A DNA stretch of 64,000 nt from Euonymus europaeus (taxonomy: Eukaryota; Streptophyta; Magnoliopsida; Celastrales; Celastraceae). The stretch lies in contig CAUZKV010000010.1 in the NCBI GenBank assembly GCA_963580455.1, positions 31,669-95,668 on the forward strand, read 5' to 3'. Shown here in pieces: positions 46,285 to 60,730 of this stretch. A program made the position numbers and the translations under genes. Every line of letters begins with the position of its first letter. Within the stretch, counting starts at the first letter, position 1. Below the pieces are notes generated by a model. The model saw nothing but the letters and a program-made list of their open reading frames with translations. It ran no database searches and was not told the origin of the DNA.

Positions 46285-47175
46285 ATGTTTGAAGGATCTA
46301 CAATTACCAAATATTTTACACTTAAGCACATCTTATTATTTTTATTAAAGTTAACTTTATTTATTATATGTTTTTTTGTAGTATTAGAGTTACTTACTAA
46401 TTTTCATGAGTGGTTTGACTTTATTTTAGGAGATAACGGGTCTAGTAGTGGTTCAGGAAGCCAAGGAGGTCCATCAGGTGCAGGTCCAAGTTCAGGTGGA
46501 AGTCCAAATTCGGGTCCAGGTGGAAGTCCAAATCCAGGACAAGGTGGAGGTCCAAATCCAGGTCAAGGTCAACAAGCATTTCCAGATCCTATTACTCATA
46601 GAAAGAGAAATGAATGAGATATAGGTAGACCCTGGGATCCAAGTTTTGGTCGTGCATCATGTCCTTGAGGTCAAAAGGGTACAGGTGGACCCAGTGATTA
46701 TGTTCAGAGATTTCCTTATCGTTATAACGGAGATAAGGTACATTTTTTTGATCCACGTATTCCATTTGATTTTAATTTAATGTATCAATTTTATACACCT
46801 GGAGCGGGTTCTTTTCCTAAAGATGCTGCTCCTGCTCCAAAAGAACTTATTGACACAGCAGATCAAGTCATGGATAGATTTAATGATGCCATAAGAGGGT
46901 TTAAACAGTCGGTAAGATATGATAATTCTTCAAAGTTTGGTCCTACGGGTTTAAATGAACAAGGTGAAACAGTTTTAACTAATCCAGCTGATCTAGAGAA
47001 AGTTCGTTTGTCTAACCTTTGCTTTGATAAAGCTACAGATGCTTATACGGAAGCTCATGACTTAATACCTAATGGTTTCACTAGATTTAGTACAAAAAAT
47101 GCGGATCGTATGTTTATGTGTAAATTGGAAGCAGACCGGTGATATGTAGGAACAGGACGTATAATAGGTCGTTAA
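46285..47175 (+). CDS. orf296 (up to orf344), second copy
   Basis: Repeat of 15040-15930, with one replacement at 46720 (A to C, Ser194 to Arg in the 344-residue numbering). The GTG-started form would begin at 46141. Confidence 0.6.
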
Positions 47176-47195
47176 ATTTATAAAAAAAAAAGTAA

Positions 47196-47266
47196 ACGAC
47201 AATAGTTCAATGGTAGAGCGCTCGACTTCCAATCGATGGATACTGATTCGAATTCAGTTTGTTGTA
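47196..47266 (+). tRNA. trnG: tRNA-Gly (TCC), second copy
   Basis: Repeat of 15951-16021. Anticodon at 47228-47230. Confidence 0.92.
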
Positions 47267-47268
47267 TT

Positions 47269-49017
47269 ATGTTAATTAATTTATTATTATTAGTGTTAAT
47301 ATCTAATTCCATTGCTAGCAATTACAATAAATCAATTCAATACTCAAGATTTGTTATTTTAGGTTTACTGTCTATATCCGTAATAGTGTATAGTAACACA
47401 TATGTGGTTTCTTTAGAAAAAAGTGTAGGTTTATATAATGGTTTATTTAACATAAGTACATTAAGCCAATCCTTTAATTTATTTATTATAAGTTTAAGTG
47501 CTATAATAAGTATTTTAACTGCTTTTTACCCAAGAAAAGTTTATTATATATTACATGGCGTATCAGCAAGATATAATGATCCGGTAAGCCTTAAAAGAAT
47601 AGATCAAAGATTATTAGACTCGAAAGCTGTTATATATAATAAAAATGGATTTCAATTTACTATAATCGAATATAGTTTAATTACTTTATTTATTTTATCT
47701 GGAGCTATATTTTTAATAAGTGCAGGTGATTTAATAAGTTTATTTTTAAGTATAGAGCTTCAAAGTTATGGTTTATATATATTAGCTACAATTTATAGAA
47801 ACTCTGAATCTGCCACAGGTAGTGGTCTTACTTATTTTTTACTAGGTGGATTATCTTCATGTTTTATATTATTAGGTTCAGCTATATTATACGTTAATTC
47901 AGGTTTAACTAACTTAGATAATATTTACATATTAAATAGTATAAGTGATATCAATGTATCGAATTCATACACAACCATGTTTGAAGGATCTTCATCTTAT
48001 ATTAACTTTTCATTCATTATATTGATAGTAGGATTGTTATTTAAAATAAGTGCAGCACCTTTTCATTTTTGATCACCTGATGTATATGATGGAATACCTA
48101 CTGTAGTAACTACTTTTGTAGCAATAATAGCAAAAATATCTTTACTTATTTTAATGTTAGAATTATTTATACATTCAGACTTAAATATAAGTAATATAGA
48201 TCTAAATACATTAGGAAACAACAATTTATCTTCATCTCCTGGGGCGCTAACGTTATCTACAACATATGATTCTCCATGAGCTATCAAGAATGTATTAATG
48301 TTAAGTAGTTTAATGTCATTAATTATTGGATCTTTATTAGGATTAACACAATATAGAATTAAAAGATTATTTGCATATAGTACTATTAGTCATGTAGGAT
48401 TTATATTATTAGCACTATGTGTTAACAAAATAGAATCAATACAGGCCTATATATTTTATATATTACAATATTCTATATCTAATTTAAATGCTTTTTTTAT
48501 ACTAATTGCAATTGGTTATAGTTTATATAAATATAAAATAAATAATATAGCGGCCTATGTTCTTAAAACTAATAAATTTATAGACGTTGAAAATTCACCT
48601 GTACAATTATTAAATCAAATAAAAGGTTATTTTCACATAAACTCTTTCTTATCTGTTAGTTTTGCCATTACATTGTTTTCTTTTGTAGGTATACCTCCTT
48701 TAATAGGTTTTTTTGCTAAACAGATGGTATTAAGTGCAGCCTTAGATAAAGGATATGTATTTATGACCTTAGTTGCAGTTGTTACAAGTGTAATAGGTGC
48801 TGCTTATTACTTAAATATAGTAAAATTAATATTTTTTAATAAAAGTGATTATGTTATCAAAGCACGTTATCTTTCTGTTAATGGTAATATAGCCATTAAT
48901 GATAAATTAAGTATAGTTATTTCTGTTTTAACTATGTTAATACTATTGTTTGTATTTATGCCAGATGAATGATTTAGAATAGTGAATATTTTATCACTTT
49001 CGATTAACAAATATTAA
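47269..49017 (+). CDS. nad2: NADH dehydrogenase subunit 2, second copy
   Basis: Same 582-aa product as 16024-17772, including the GC-cluster-encoded SPGAL stretch. Confidence 0.96.
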
Positions 49018-49392
49018 ATGTCTAGTATATCTTTTTTTTTTATATTTATACCAATATTAGCTATAATATTATTATTAGTTAACATAGTATTAGCCCCTCA
49101 TAACCCTTATGAAGAAAAAGATAGTGTTTTTGAATGTGGATTTCATTCATTTTTAGGTCAGAATAGAAGTGAATTTAGCATATCTTTTTTTATATTTGCT
49201 TTATTATTTTTATTATTTGATCTAGAAATATTATTAGTTTATCCATATGTTGTAAGTGCGTACCATAATGGTATATTTGGTTTAGTTATAATGTTGATTT
49301 TTTTCTTATTACTAACTTTAGGATTTGCTTTTGAATTAGGTAAAAATGCTTTATATATAGACAGTAGACAACATGATGATAATAACTATTAA
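49018..49392 (+). CDS. nad3: NADH dehydrogenase subunit 3, second copy
   Basis: Same 124-aa product as 17773-18147, abutting nad2. Confidence 0.97.
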   Translation: MSSISFFFIFIPILAIILLLVNIVLAPHNPYEEKDSVFECGFHSFLGQNRSEFSISFFIFALLFLLFDLEILLVYPYVVSAYHNGIFGLVIMLIFFLLLTLGFAFELGKNALYIDSRQHDDNNY

Positions 49393-49644
49393 AGGACATT
49401 TAGTATAGTGATTATTTTTATACTCAATATTAAAAAATATAATAAAAAAAGCAATTACGCACTAAATATTAATAGTTTTACTTTAAATTGTAATATTCAC
49501 AATAATGTTAAGTAAAAATGTTTTTGATTTCTCATTTAAGAAAATACTTAATACATAAACACTACTTTAATACATGTTTTGTATATATAGATTTTAAGGT
49601 TTTTTAAACTATAAATTTATAGTTTTCTTATTTTATCTTTTTAG

Positions 49645-49724
49645 GGAAAAATAGACATAGGTAAGTCAAGATATTTGCTAAATATTATGTTTAACATTTG
49701 ATGGTTCGAATCCATTTTTTTCCG
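49645..49724 (+). tRNA. trnS: tRNA-Ser (GCT), second copy
   Basis: Repeat of 18400-18479. Anticodon at 49677-49679. Confidence 0.9.
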
Positions 49725-50068
49725 TATACTATTACTTAATATTTATTAACGAATCATTATCTTGTTATAAGGTAATTAAATTTATCGTTTTTAACGTTTA
49801 ATTAAAGTAATTTATAATATTTTAATTAATACAACTAAGCATATAGTCGCTGAAACTTTAAATCATAAAGGTTTTAGTGTTTAAACTAAAAAAATTGTTT
49901 ATATATATTCAATGTCAATATAATTTATTTTACTAGTATATTATAAGTATTATTAATAATTAAGAATTAAAATAAATTGCAACTATTAATACTGTTTTAG
50001 TACTGTGTAATAAAGATAGGACATTATATCCTTAAGAAGTAAACCTAATTATATATAATATAATAATT

Positions 50069-51622
50069 ATGTTATTGTTATCTCTTATAATAATACCATT
50101 AGTAGGTATTTTTGCTATATTAACTATGAAATTGCCAGAGGTTTTAAATGTATCGTCTCTGGGAACTTTTGTTGATGCTAATAAACCCTTTCGTAACGAT
50201 AATACAAACATAGCATACCAGGAATCACAACATGGTAAAGAACTTAATATTAAAATAAAAAGTATTGCTTTAAGTGTATCTATTTTAAATCTTTTTATAT
50301 CTATTTTAATCTTTTTAACATTTAATTTTAGTAGTAACCAATTTCAATTTGTTCAAGAACAATATAAAATAAATAGTTTTGATTTTTATTTAGGTGTAGA
50401 TGGTATATCTATATACTTTGTACTTTTAACTACTATTATTATGCCTATTGCTTTATTATCAAATTGAAATTCTATTAAAGAGAATATAAAATCTTTTGTA
50501 ATAATAGTATTATTGTTAGAAACACTATTATTAGCTGTATTTTTAGTATTAGATATATTATTATTTTATATATTTTTTGAGAGTATATTACCTCCTTTGT
50601 TTATATTAATAGGTATATTTGGTTCTGGTAATAGAGTTAGAGCTAGTTTTTATCTTTTCTTGTATACATTATTAGGATCTTTATTCTTATTATTATCTAT
50701 ATTAACAATGTCTTCAATAATGGGTACTACAGATTTTGATGCTTTATACAAAACTAATTTTAATTATACTACACAATTATTTTTATTTTATGGTATATTT
50801 ATAGCATTTGCTGTTAAAACACCTACTATATTTTTAAATACTTGATTATTAAAAGCTCATGTTGAATCTCCATTAGGTGGAAGTATTATATTAGCTGGTA
50901 TAGTATTAAAATTAAGTTTATATGGTATATTAAGATTAATTTTACCTATATTACCTAAAGCTTATACACATCTAACTACTGTGGTTTATGTAATAGGTGT
51001 AATAACAATAATATACGCTAGTTTTAGTACATTAAGAACTATAGATATTAAAGAATTAATAGCTTATAGTTCAGTTTCACATGCTGCAGTTTATCTGTTA
51101 GGTGTGTTCAGTAATAGTATACAAGGTATAGAAGGAGGAATTGTTTTAGGTTTAGCTCATGGTTTTGTTTCTTCTGGTTTATTTATCTGTGCAGGTGGTG
51201 TATTATATGACAGATCTTCTACTAGACTTATCACATTTTACAGAGGTATTACACAACTAATGCCTATTTTCTCTATTTTATTCTTTATATTATGTTTAGG
51301 TAATGCCGGTACACCTTTATCATTAAATTTTATTGGTGAATTTATGAGTTTATATGGTACTTTTGAAAGACATAATATATTAGGTGCATTAGCTAGTTCT
51401 TCTATTGTGTTTAGTGCGGCTTACACAATGTTTATGTTTAATAGAATATCATTTGGTGGTTCATACTCTAAGTTTTTTAAGTTTAATATACCAGATTTAA
51501 ATAAAAGAGAATTTACTATAATATTTACACTTGTTTTACTAACGGTATTATTTGGTATTTACCCTTCTCCAATATTAGATGGTTTACATTATTCAGTTTC
51601 TTTATTGATTTATAATAATTAA
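50069..51622 (+). CDS. nad4: NADH dehydrogenase subunit 4, second copy
   Basis: Same 517-aa product as 18824-20377. A silent T to C change (GAT to GAC) is at 51211. Confidence 0.96.
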
Positions 51623-51874
51623 ATATTTATAGTAAAAAGTCAATTTTTAATGTTAATACTTTGTTGTTGTTATTAGTTATAATACTTTTAGGTCTTATGA
51701 TTTTTAGTTAAAAACGACATAATTATTATAATTATAAAACTTATATGTATCACATATAAAAAAATAATACAAAATAATAGCACTGTCAAACATAGGCCTT
51801 ACAAATTTAAGGTTATATAGTTTTTATTTATCACTATTAATTATAAGACCCGTAGGTCTTATAATTATGCGTCA

Positions 51875-51946
51875 AAGAGTATAGTTTAATTGGTAAAGCA
51901 AGAAGCTTCAAACTTCTAATCCTCAGTTCAATTCTGAGTGCTCTTG
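51875..51946 (+). tRNA. trnW: tRNA-Trp (TCA), second copy
   Basis: Repeat of 20630-20701. Anticodon at 51908-51910. Confidence 0.93.
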
Positions 51947-52216
51947 AATTATTAATACTGGAAATAGATTTTTTTCTTTTTCATAAGTTAATGGTTTATT
52001 ACCTATAATTTTATAAATATAAATTATATATTGGCAATAATGTAAAATTACAGTAATAAAATATTATTATTACATTTAAAAGTCAAGTAATATTTATTTA
52101 TATTTTTTCGCTTAATATATAAACTAGCGTTATATTATAGTATCTATAATTAATAAAATTATATATATGAATAATTATAATTATTGAACATTAAATAAAA
52201 AACCTTTAAAAATAAA

Positions 52217-52286
52217 GTTCTTTAGCTTAATAGGTAAAGCTTGCTTTTGATAAGAGCACCATCGACGTTCAAATCGCCGAAGAACT
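52217..52286 (+). tRNA. trnI: tRNA-Ile (GAT), second copy
   Basis: Repeat of 20972-21041. Anticodon at 52249-52251. Confidence 0.91.
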
Positions 52287-52287
52287 A

Positions 52288-53502
52288 ATGATGAGAATAA
52301 AAAACTATATAGAGGTTACATTGCGTGTAGCTTTAGTTATCTTGTTAAAACATGGATTGATGTATATCTTTTCTTGTGTGGGTTTTATAAATAGTATAAT
52401 TCCTGATATTTTACTATCTATCCTGGTACCACCTTTTACTATATTATTGTACAATGTATTAATAATGACAAAAATATCTATGACTTGGAGTGCTATAAAA
52501 AAATTACTAAGTGGGGGTTCTATACAATTTAATAACAAATGACCCCTAAAACGTTTATCTTTATTATTTTTTAAATCTTTAGTAATAACAATTACTCTAA
52601 ATATTATAATTCCTTATTGTTTAACAAATTATATTGAATATTTAGATAAATCAGCATTTATTTGTATTGTAATATTTATTTATCAAAACATTGAAAATTT
52701 ATTATTAAATACTGTTATATCGATATTTGTTAAATCATTAGAATATATATTGGGATATCATTATAAAATTACTATTCTTAATATTAATTCAACTTCAGTT
52801 GCAGGAAGCACTAACAGTCCTAAAAATGACTCACCAGAATTTTCTAATAACCCTGTAAATAAAGACAGTAGTTCTTTAAGTCCCGAAGGCTTAGAATCTA
52901 CAAAAGATGAAAATGAGGGAGAAAGTATGGAAAACGATGAGAATAACAACAAGGAATCTGAAGAAGTGAATGATCCTAATAACAAAGGTAAAGAAAGAAT
53001 GCCAACTAACAATGAAGTATGATCTACAGGTATAACAGAAGCAAGTAGAGCTGCAAATTTAATTGAAGAAGCTAAAGGTAAAGTTTCTATACTGGAGGAT
53101 ATTGACAATGAATGTGAAAAAATTATAGGAAAAAATAACATATCTTTAAGTCAGAGAGGTGAAAAATTAAGTGTAATTAGTGATAATAATTTAAGTGGAA
53201 GAAATTTAAGCCGTGCTCTTAAAGATCTTAAAGAATATGAAGAAACATGACATGAAATAGCAAGTGAAGTTAATAAAGATATTTTTGAAATAGATAATAT
53301 AACAGAGTGTATACCATGTAAGGAAGATGAGGATATTAAGGAAGGAATAGTAAATCCACTTAAGAGAAAATTTGATGAGTTAGAAAAAAGATATGACAAG
53401 AACCAAGCTAGCTTTCTATCTAAAACTGACCCAGATTCAGATAATGAATCTAGTCACTCACCACAAGACCCTGGACCGAGTAATAAAAGTTCAAAGTCTT
53501 AA
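52288..53502 (+). CDS. orf404, second copy
   Basis: Repeat of 21043-22257 with two replacements: Asn21 to Lys (52350) and Glu281 to Gly (53129). The frame stays open. Confidence 0.6.
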
Positions 53503-53886
53503 ACCGGTCGGCTTAATTATAGTACCTTTGGGTACTATAATTAGGGCATTAAAATAAGTGAGATAATCAAATTTTTGTGGAGATAGATATTATTAACAGT
53601 TAATGTTTATTGATATTAAGGTATATTAAAAGAAATGTGGATTATGTAATTAAAGTGAAAAAATTTGTATTTAAGTAAGTTATATCTTAGCTGGATATAC
53701 TTATGTTGTTGGGTAGGTTTTAACAAGTTATACCGTTGTCGGGTATGCTTGTACTGTTGCGTGTTTTTTAACAAGTTATATCGTTGTCGGATATGCTTGT
53801 ATTGTTGGGTGTTTTATGTACCATAGCTTTTTATAAATGTATTTTTTTTTTTAGTTGCTTATTAGAGTAATGAAAAAAAAAACAAA

Positions 53887-53971
53887 AGAGAATTGGCTGA
53901 GTGGTTTATAGCGATAAGCTTGAAACTTATTTGGTTAAAAAACCACATCCGTTCGAATCGGATATTCTCTG
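53887..53971 (+). tRNA. trnS: tRNA-Ser (TGA), second copy
   Basis: Repeat of 22642-22726. Anticodon at 53921-53923. Confidence 0.94.
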
Positions 53972-54043
53972 GTCACTTTAAATATAATACGTTTAGGTAC
54001 TATATTTAAGGTTATTCTTGGGTATTTATAAAAATAAATAAAA

Positions 54044-54116
54044 CGGATTAGGGCCGGGTTGGTTAGGCGCCTTATTTGGGTTGAGGAGTAGTTATGTTCA
54101 AGTCATAATAATCCGA
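54044..54116 (+). tRNA. trnP: tRNA-Pro (TGG), second copy
   Basis: Repeat of 22799-22871. Anticodon at 54077-54079. Confidence 0.91.
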
Positions 54117-54335
54117 GTCGCCTTAAGTATAATACGTTTAGGTATTATATTTTGGCGTTAGTAATATATTATATTATTACAATATAGTTAAGTGTACTAA
54201 AAGTAATTAATTTAACTTAAATTAAATACCACACTGTAATATGTAATATAAAACATTTAATATAAAACTTTAAATTTTATATTATATTATTTTTATTAAG
54301 AGATAATATAAACTTTAAATTTTTTTTATATTATT

Positions 54336-57300
54336 TTTATTAAGAAATTTTTCTTTTTAGAAGTATGAAAAGAAATTATTAGGTAAAAAGTAGCTATATG
54401 TTAAAGTATCGAACATGACATTGAGAACTTGGGTAAATCTTAATTTAAACAAAGTTAATTGAAGTTTCTTATTAACTTTAGGAAAATAAATCAAACGAGA
54501 TTTTGTGCTTAAAAGCATAAACAAGCCTTAAAGTAGAACGATGTATTTGTTTGAAATAACTTAATACATAAAAAACATTTTTTTATGCTATTAATAGGGA
54601 AACCTTTCTCTAAGGCTAAATATAACATATACGCAATAGTGAAATAGTACCGTGAGGGAATTTTTAGTATTAGTGATTTTAAAAGCAGCTCAAAAACAAA
54701 TTAATTAATTATAAGAGCGTACCTTTTGCATAATGGGTCAGCAAGTTAACATAATGTGCAAGATATAATATTATCCTAGATAAACCAATTATTAAATAAT
54801 GAATTAGTATTTTATGTTAGACCCGAAGCCTAGTGATCTTACTATGATCAGGATTATAAAGGTTCGAATGGTTTACCGTTGTATAGGTATCCAATGAATT
54901 GTGGTAAGTAAGTGAAAGACAAAACTGACTAGGATAGCTGGTTTTCTGCGAAACCTATTTAAGTAGGCAATTTGAATAACATTACAGCAGGTATAGAATT
55001 GTGATCTCAGGCATATTTATATAAAGTTTATAATTTTATATTACAATGCATACATTGGGGGATCGTGAAGATTTTATCAGTGAGGATTTGCTCTCAGAAG
55101 GGCAGTAATGGATTTTAAGTTATCAGACATAGTACGCTAAGGTTGTATGTCTAAAGGGAAACAGCCCAGAACAAGTGTTGAAAGTTCCAAAATCGTTATT
55201 AAGTGAAATTGAGGGAGTATTATTCAAATACAATCAGTAAATAGGCTTAGAAGCAGCCATTTTTTAAAGAACTCGTAACAGAGCACTGATTTGATATTAA
55301 AAGCCTTTGGTTTTTAGTAGTTGAAAGCACCGATGATATAACGGATCTAAATAACGTACTAAAACCTTGTCTATAGTAAATGTTTGGGATTTTAAATTAT
55401 TAAGATCATATAAATGTTTACTAAAGGGTAGCAGAACATTGGGTAGAATCAAGACTTAATCTTTAAAAGATTAATGAATAAATTGTAGTTCTAGGATTAC
55501 TTATTATAGGTAATTATTTATTATAGGTAATTATTTATATTAGGTGGTCGTATAAATCCAAATTTATGTACTTTTAGCTTTTTAAGGTGATAAGTATATA
55601 AGGATATATCGTTATAAAGGCTTTTAGTCTTTATACTCTAGAATGGGTTGTTTACATTAGAATCTTTTGTTTGAGCCACAAGCTAGACAAAAGAATTTAT
55701 TGTAAATAACTACCAAATTAAAATAAAATATTATCTCAAGTGAGAATGCTGACATGAGTAACGATAAAGGGAGTAAATCACAGATTAGACCCCTCGCCTT
55801 AAGCTTATGGAATTTTTTTGATTTTTAACCGGTCTCTAAGTTATTATCCCAAAGGAAGTAACGATGAAAAATACTTTAAACTTTAAACTACTATTATGGA
55901 ATAATTTAGGATAGAGAATAAAGTATTTAAACTATTAAAAATAATGTATATATTTAATATATATATTATTATGTTCAGGAAAATTTAAACAACCGTACCT
56001 AACAACTACCACAAGTAAGCAAGTAGAGTATACAAAGGCGTTAGAGATAACAATCATTAAGGAACTCGGCAAAATGACTCCGTAACTTAGGGATAAGGTG
56101 TATCATTGTTATATATGTGTATATCATTATAGTAATAGAAGGCACAGAATGGTGTTGTACGACTGTTTAATTAAAACAAAGCACTTTGCATAAGATGTAA
56201 AATCAAAGTATTGAGTGTGATGTCTGCCCGATGTTGGCTGGTTAACGGATTTCTTTTGTTAAATAAATATTTTATTAAGCTAGAGTTTGAAGGAAACCCC
56301 AATCAATGGCGGCCTTACCGATGAGGGTCCTAAGGTAGCGGAATACCCTGGCCGTTAAATGCGGTCTTGCATGAATGATGTAACGATACAACAGCTGTCT
56401 CAATGATTGACTCGGTGAAATTGGAATAGCTGTGCAGATACAGTTTACCTCTAGTTAGACGAGAAGACCCTATGCAGCTTTACTGTTTTTAGTTATTGTG
56501 TATAACACAACCAATTATAGTGTATAAGGTAATTAATTTAAAATTGAAACACCTTTATTAAGTTTGTTATACAATAAATTATTATTTATTACATTTGCTA
56601 CTAGACAGTTTATGCGGGGCACAGATCCCATAAAAAGTACCTGGGTGTATCCAAAATAAGTATTTTTAGCAAATATATTTCTGATAAACTAGCTTTATCG
56701 GAAATATAATTTGTTTATATTATTTAATATATTAGACATGATCTATATATTCAACTACATATCTATTAGGTTAGATTTATAATTTTTTTAGGTAAGATTT
56801 TAACTATATGGAAAATAGATTTGAAAGTTTAATTATATAAGGCAAAAATATAAGACTTAAAGGTCTTATAATTAATAACCTTCATTATAAGTAATAAACT
56901 AAACTACTGTATTTTATAGTCTAAAAGATATAAAAAATAGTAGCATTTACAAACACTTTTAAAGTTTAACGGCTTAATCTTGCTTTACTGTTTGACTTAC
57001 ATGTCTATCAGTTGCGTAAGCAGGGCATAAGATCACAAGATGCATAAAGGAAAGGTCTTGGATTAATGAAAAAGTTACGCTAGGGATAACAGGCTAATTG
57101 CGCCAGAGAGTACAAATTGAGTGCGCAGTTTGGCACCTCGATGTCGGCTTAGCTCATCCACATGAATGCAGGAGTCATGAAGGGTTTGACTGTTCGTCAA
57201 TTAAAGAGCTACACGAGCTGGGTTAAATACGTCGTGAGACAGTATGGTTTCTATCTTCTAGAGGGAATTAGAGTAAAATGGAAATAGCCCTTTCGTACGA

Positions 57301-57526
57301 AAGGAGTTAGGTATGGTAACCTATGGTTTACCTGTTGTTTTATTTATAAGGCATGGCAGGAAAGCTACGTTACCTAAAGATAAATGCTGAATGCATATAG
57401 GCGTGAAGCTCATTTCAAGCTACTCTTAAATACACGTGGCAGATAATCACGAATATTTAATAATATTGTATAGGTTTTTGCTGTATGGCTTATAACGCCA
57501 GGTAAAAAATACTAATTTTGTTAACA
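54336..57526 (+). rRNA. rnl: Large subunit ribosomal RNA, second copy
   Basis: Repeat of 23090-26280. The one-base insertion (T8 for T7, 54320-54327) lies just upstream of the estimated 5' end. Confidence 0.93.
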
Positions 57527-57693
57527 ACTAATTTTAATACATATTTTTTAGCACAAAACTATAATACCTTTAGGTACTGTAATTAAGGAAATATAGGGTT
57601 TAAATTAATTAAAAAAAAATTAAAGGTAATAATATTTATATTAAACCCCTATAATAAGAACTATAAAGGTCAACAGCTTTTATAAATAATTAA

Positions 57694-57764
57694 GCCTGGT
57701 TAGCATAAAAGAAATGCGCTCGTTTTGTAATCGAAAGAAGTAAGTGCAATACTTGCACTGGGCT
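57694..57764 (+). tRNA. trnT: tRNA-Thr (TGT), second copy
   Basis: Repeat of 26448-26518 with the same atypical T-arm. Anticodon at 57726-57728. Confidence 0.85.
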
Positions 57765-58042
57765 TAACATTGTATAAGTATTTTTACCTTTATAACGTTA
57801 ATAATTTATTTTAGTGTAAAATTATTAAACTTTAAAGTTTAATAAGTAATAACAATTTATTTAAAGTAGCTTATATTGAGCTAATATAATGAAAAAAATA
57901 ATCTATTTTTTTTTAGATTAAAAACCATTTATAAACCTAATTATAGTACATGAAGGTACTATAATTAAAGCAATTTAATAATTAATTATAATAAATATTA
58001 AAGTAAATAAATTCTTTATATTTAGCTTGATATTATTAAAAA

Positions 58043-58113
58043 GCCTCTATAGCTCAACGGTAGAGCGAAATACTGTTAATATTTTGATATATGTTCAATT
58101 CATATTAGAGGCT
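58043..58113 (+). tRNA. trnN: tRNA-Asn (GTT), second copy
   Basis: Repeat of 26797-26867. Anticodon at 58075-58077. A T to A change lies 5 bases upstream (58038). Confidence 0.92.
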
Positions 58114-58228
58114 TTTATATTAAAAAATTAAAACTTCTGGTCTTAGAGATATATTGTTTTAAAGGCCAACATGTTTTTTCTATGAGAGATAGTATTCTTA
58201 TATTTTTAATGTGTTAAATTAATACTAA

Positions 58229-58299
58229 AGTGTGTTAGCTCAATGGTAGAGTCTTGTACTACGACTACAATTATATAAGTTCAATTCTTATACACATTT
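58229..58299 (+). tRNA. trnR: tRNA-Arg (ACG), second copy
   Basis: Repeat of 26983-27053. Anticodon at 58261-58263. Confidence 0.92.
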
Positions 58300-58364
58300 T
58301 TATATTTATTCATTTTTGATGTTTAGAAGTTTTAGGTAAAGCATAGAAACTCAATATTTAACAC

Positions 58365-58436
58365 GAGAGGTGTTGTAAAAGGTTTTACGTTTTGATTGCA
58401 GATCGAAAATTAGGGGTTCAATTCCTCCATCTCTCT
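58365..58436 (+). tRNA. trnC: tRNA-Cys (GCA), second copy
   Basis: Repeat of 27119-27190. Anticodon at 58398-58400. Confidence 0.92.
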
Positions 58437-58716
58437 TCATAAAAATGATTTTTGTGTAAATATTTTAAAGTAAGTTTTTATTTATTATGAGAAACCTTTA
58501 TTTAGGTTTTTAGCACAAAATTATACATACGATGATTATGTGGTTAGGCTATAAAAATTTACATACCTTATATTGTTAAGGCCTTAAATTCTTTGTTGTT
58601 TACCCTTTTTATAATTGTAGGTCTTTAGGGACTTTACATAATGCAAAATTATAAGACCTAAAGGTTTTTTTAATGGCGATCGTTTTAATTTTACAAATAT
58701 AATTATATCTTTTATA

Positions 58717-59460
58717 ATGTTAAACTTTTTTACTAGATACTGTGACGCACCTAGAGCATGAGGTCTTTATTTCCAAGATAGTGCTAGTCCTCAAATGGAA
58801 GCATTAGTAGAGCTACATGATAACATTATGTTTTATTTAGTTATAATACTATTTGCAGTTGCTTGAATTATGGTTTCAATAATAAGAAATTTTTCTAATA
58901 CAAATTCTCCTATAAGTAATAAATACCTTAATCACGGTACGCTTATAGAATTAATTTGAACAATAACTCCTGCTTTAATATTAATATTAATTGCTTTTCC
59001 ATCTTTTAAATTATTATATTTAATGGATGAAGTTACAGATCCGTCTATGACATTATTTGTTGAAGGTCACCAATGATATTGAAGTTACGAATATCCTGAT
59101 TTTATGGGTGATGACGGAGAAGAATTAGAGTTCGATTCATACTTAGTACCTGAATCTGATTTAGAAGAAGGAGGGTTAAGAATGTTAGAAGTTGATAACA
59201 GAGTAATATTACCAGAATTAACTCATGTTAGATTGATAGTGTCATCTGGTGACGTTATACATTCATATGCATGTCCTGCATTAGCTATAAAATGTGATGC
59301 TTATCCCGGAAGACTTAATCAATTTTCTATTATGATAAACAGAGAAGGTACATTTTTTGGGCAATGTTCAGAAATATGTGGTATATTACATAGCTCTATG
59401 CCTATAGTAATAGAATCTGTTTCATTAGAAAAATATATATCTTGATTAAATGAACAATAA
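58717..59460 (+). CDS. cox2: Cytochrome c oxidase subunit 2, second copy
   Basis: Same 247-aa product as 27471-28214 with all CuA ligands. Confidence 0.98.
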
Positions 59461-59712
59461 TTATAGCGCAAAATTAAAGATATTTAAGTATTATAATTAA
59501 TTGCAATAGATTTTTAAGTTTAAAGCAACATTACTAAAAAATTACTGCTTAACTTAAAGGTTTTCATTTTCTGCTTGTAAAAATTATAGTTCTTAAATAC
59601 CTGTATAATCTTTATTTCAGGGTTTAATATTTTAAAGTTTTTCAATAAATATAATATGTTACATAATACTATTAATAATTAATTCTATAAGACCACCGTT
59701 AAATACACTAAA

Positions 59713-59859
59713 ATGCCACAATTAATACCTTTTTATTTTGTAAATCAAGTTTTTTTTGTTTTCGTTATATTAATATTATTAGTTTACACTTTTTCTAAAT
59801 ATATATTACCTAAATTTGTTTCTTTATTTGCAACACGTTTATTTATAAGTAAATTATAA
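59713..59859 (+). CDS. atp8: ATP synthase subunit 8, second copy
   Basis: Same 48-aa product as 28467-28613. A T to C change at 59592 lies in the upstream spacer. Confidence 0.95.
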   Translation: MPQLIPFYFVNQVFFVFVILILLVYTFSKYILPKFVSLFATRLFISKL

Positions 59860-59959
59860 TAGTTTTTGGTTATTTAAACACCCTAAACAATATAGTAATT
59901 ACATTAATTATAACCAAGTACACCCTTCAATAAATATTTTCTTTCAATTATTAATACAA

Positions 59960-60730
59960 ATGAATTTTTTATATATAACAAGTCCACTTGATCAATTTGA
60001 AATAAGAAATTTGATAAGTTTAGACGCTCCATTATTTGGTAATTTATCTTTATCTTTAACTAATATAGGATTATACTTAAGTATAGCAGCCTATATAGTT
60101 TTTACTATTAGTGTATTATCAGATAACAACAATAAAATTATATCTAATAAATGATCTATAGCACAAGAATCAATCTATGCCACTGTGCATGGTATAGTAG
60201 TAGGTCAAATAAACAATAAAGAAGGTCAATTATATTTTCCTTTAATGTATGTTTTATTTATGTTTATTTTAGTTAATAATTTAATAGGTATGATACCATA
60301 TAGTTTTGCAGCAACTAGTCACTTTGTTTTAACATTCTTTTTAAGTTTTAGTATAGTGTTAGGTGCTACTATATTAGGTTTAAGTAAACATGGACTTAAA
60401 TTCTTTTCACTTTTTGTGCCTTCTGGTTGTCCTTTAGCTTTATTACCTTTATTAGTATTAATTGAATTTATATCTTATTTAGCTAGAAACGTATCTTTAG
60501 GATTAAGATTAGCAGCTAATATATTATCAGGTCATATGCTTTTAAATATATTAAGTGGATTTACCTATAACATTATGACATCTGGAATAGTATTCTTCTT
60601 TTTAGGATTATTTCCATTAGCCTTTATTATAGCATTCTCTGGTTTAGAACTAGGTATAGCATTTATACAAGCTCAAGTTTTTGTAGTTTTATCTTGTTCT
60701 TATATTAAAGATGCATTAGAACTACATTAA
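59960..60730 (+). CDS. atp6: ATP synthase subunit a, second copy
   Basis: Same 256-aa product as 28714-29484. Confidence 0.97.
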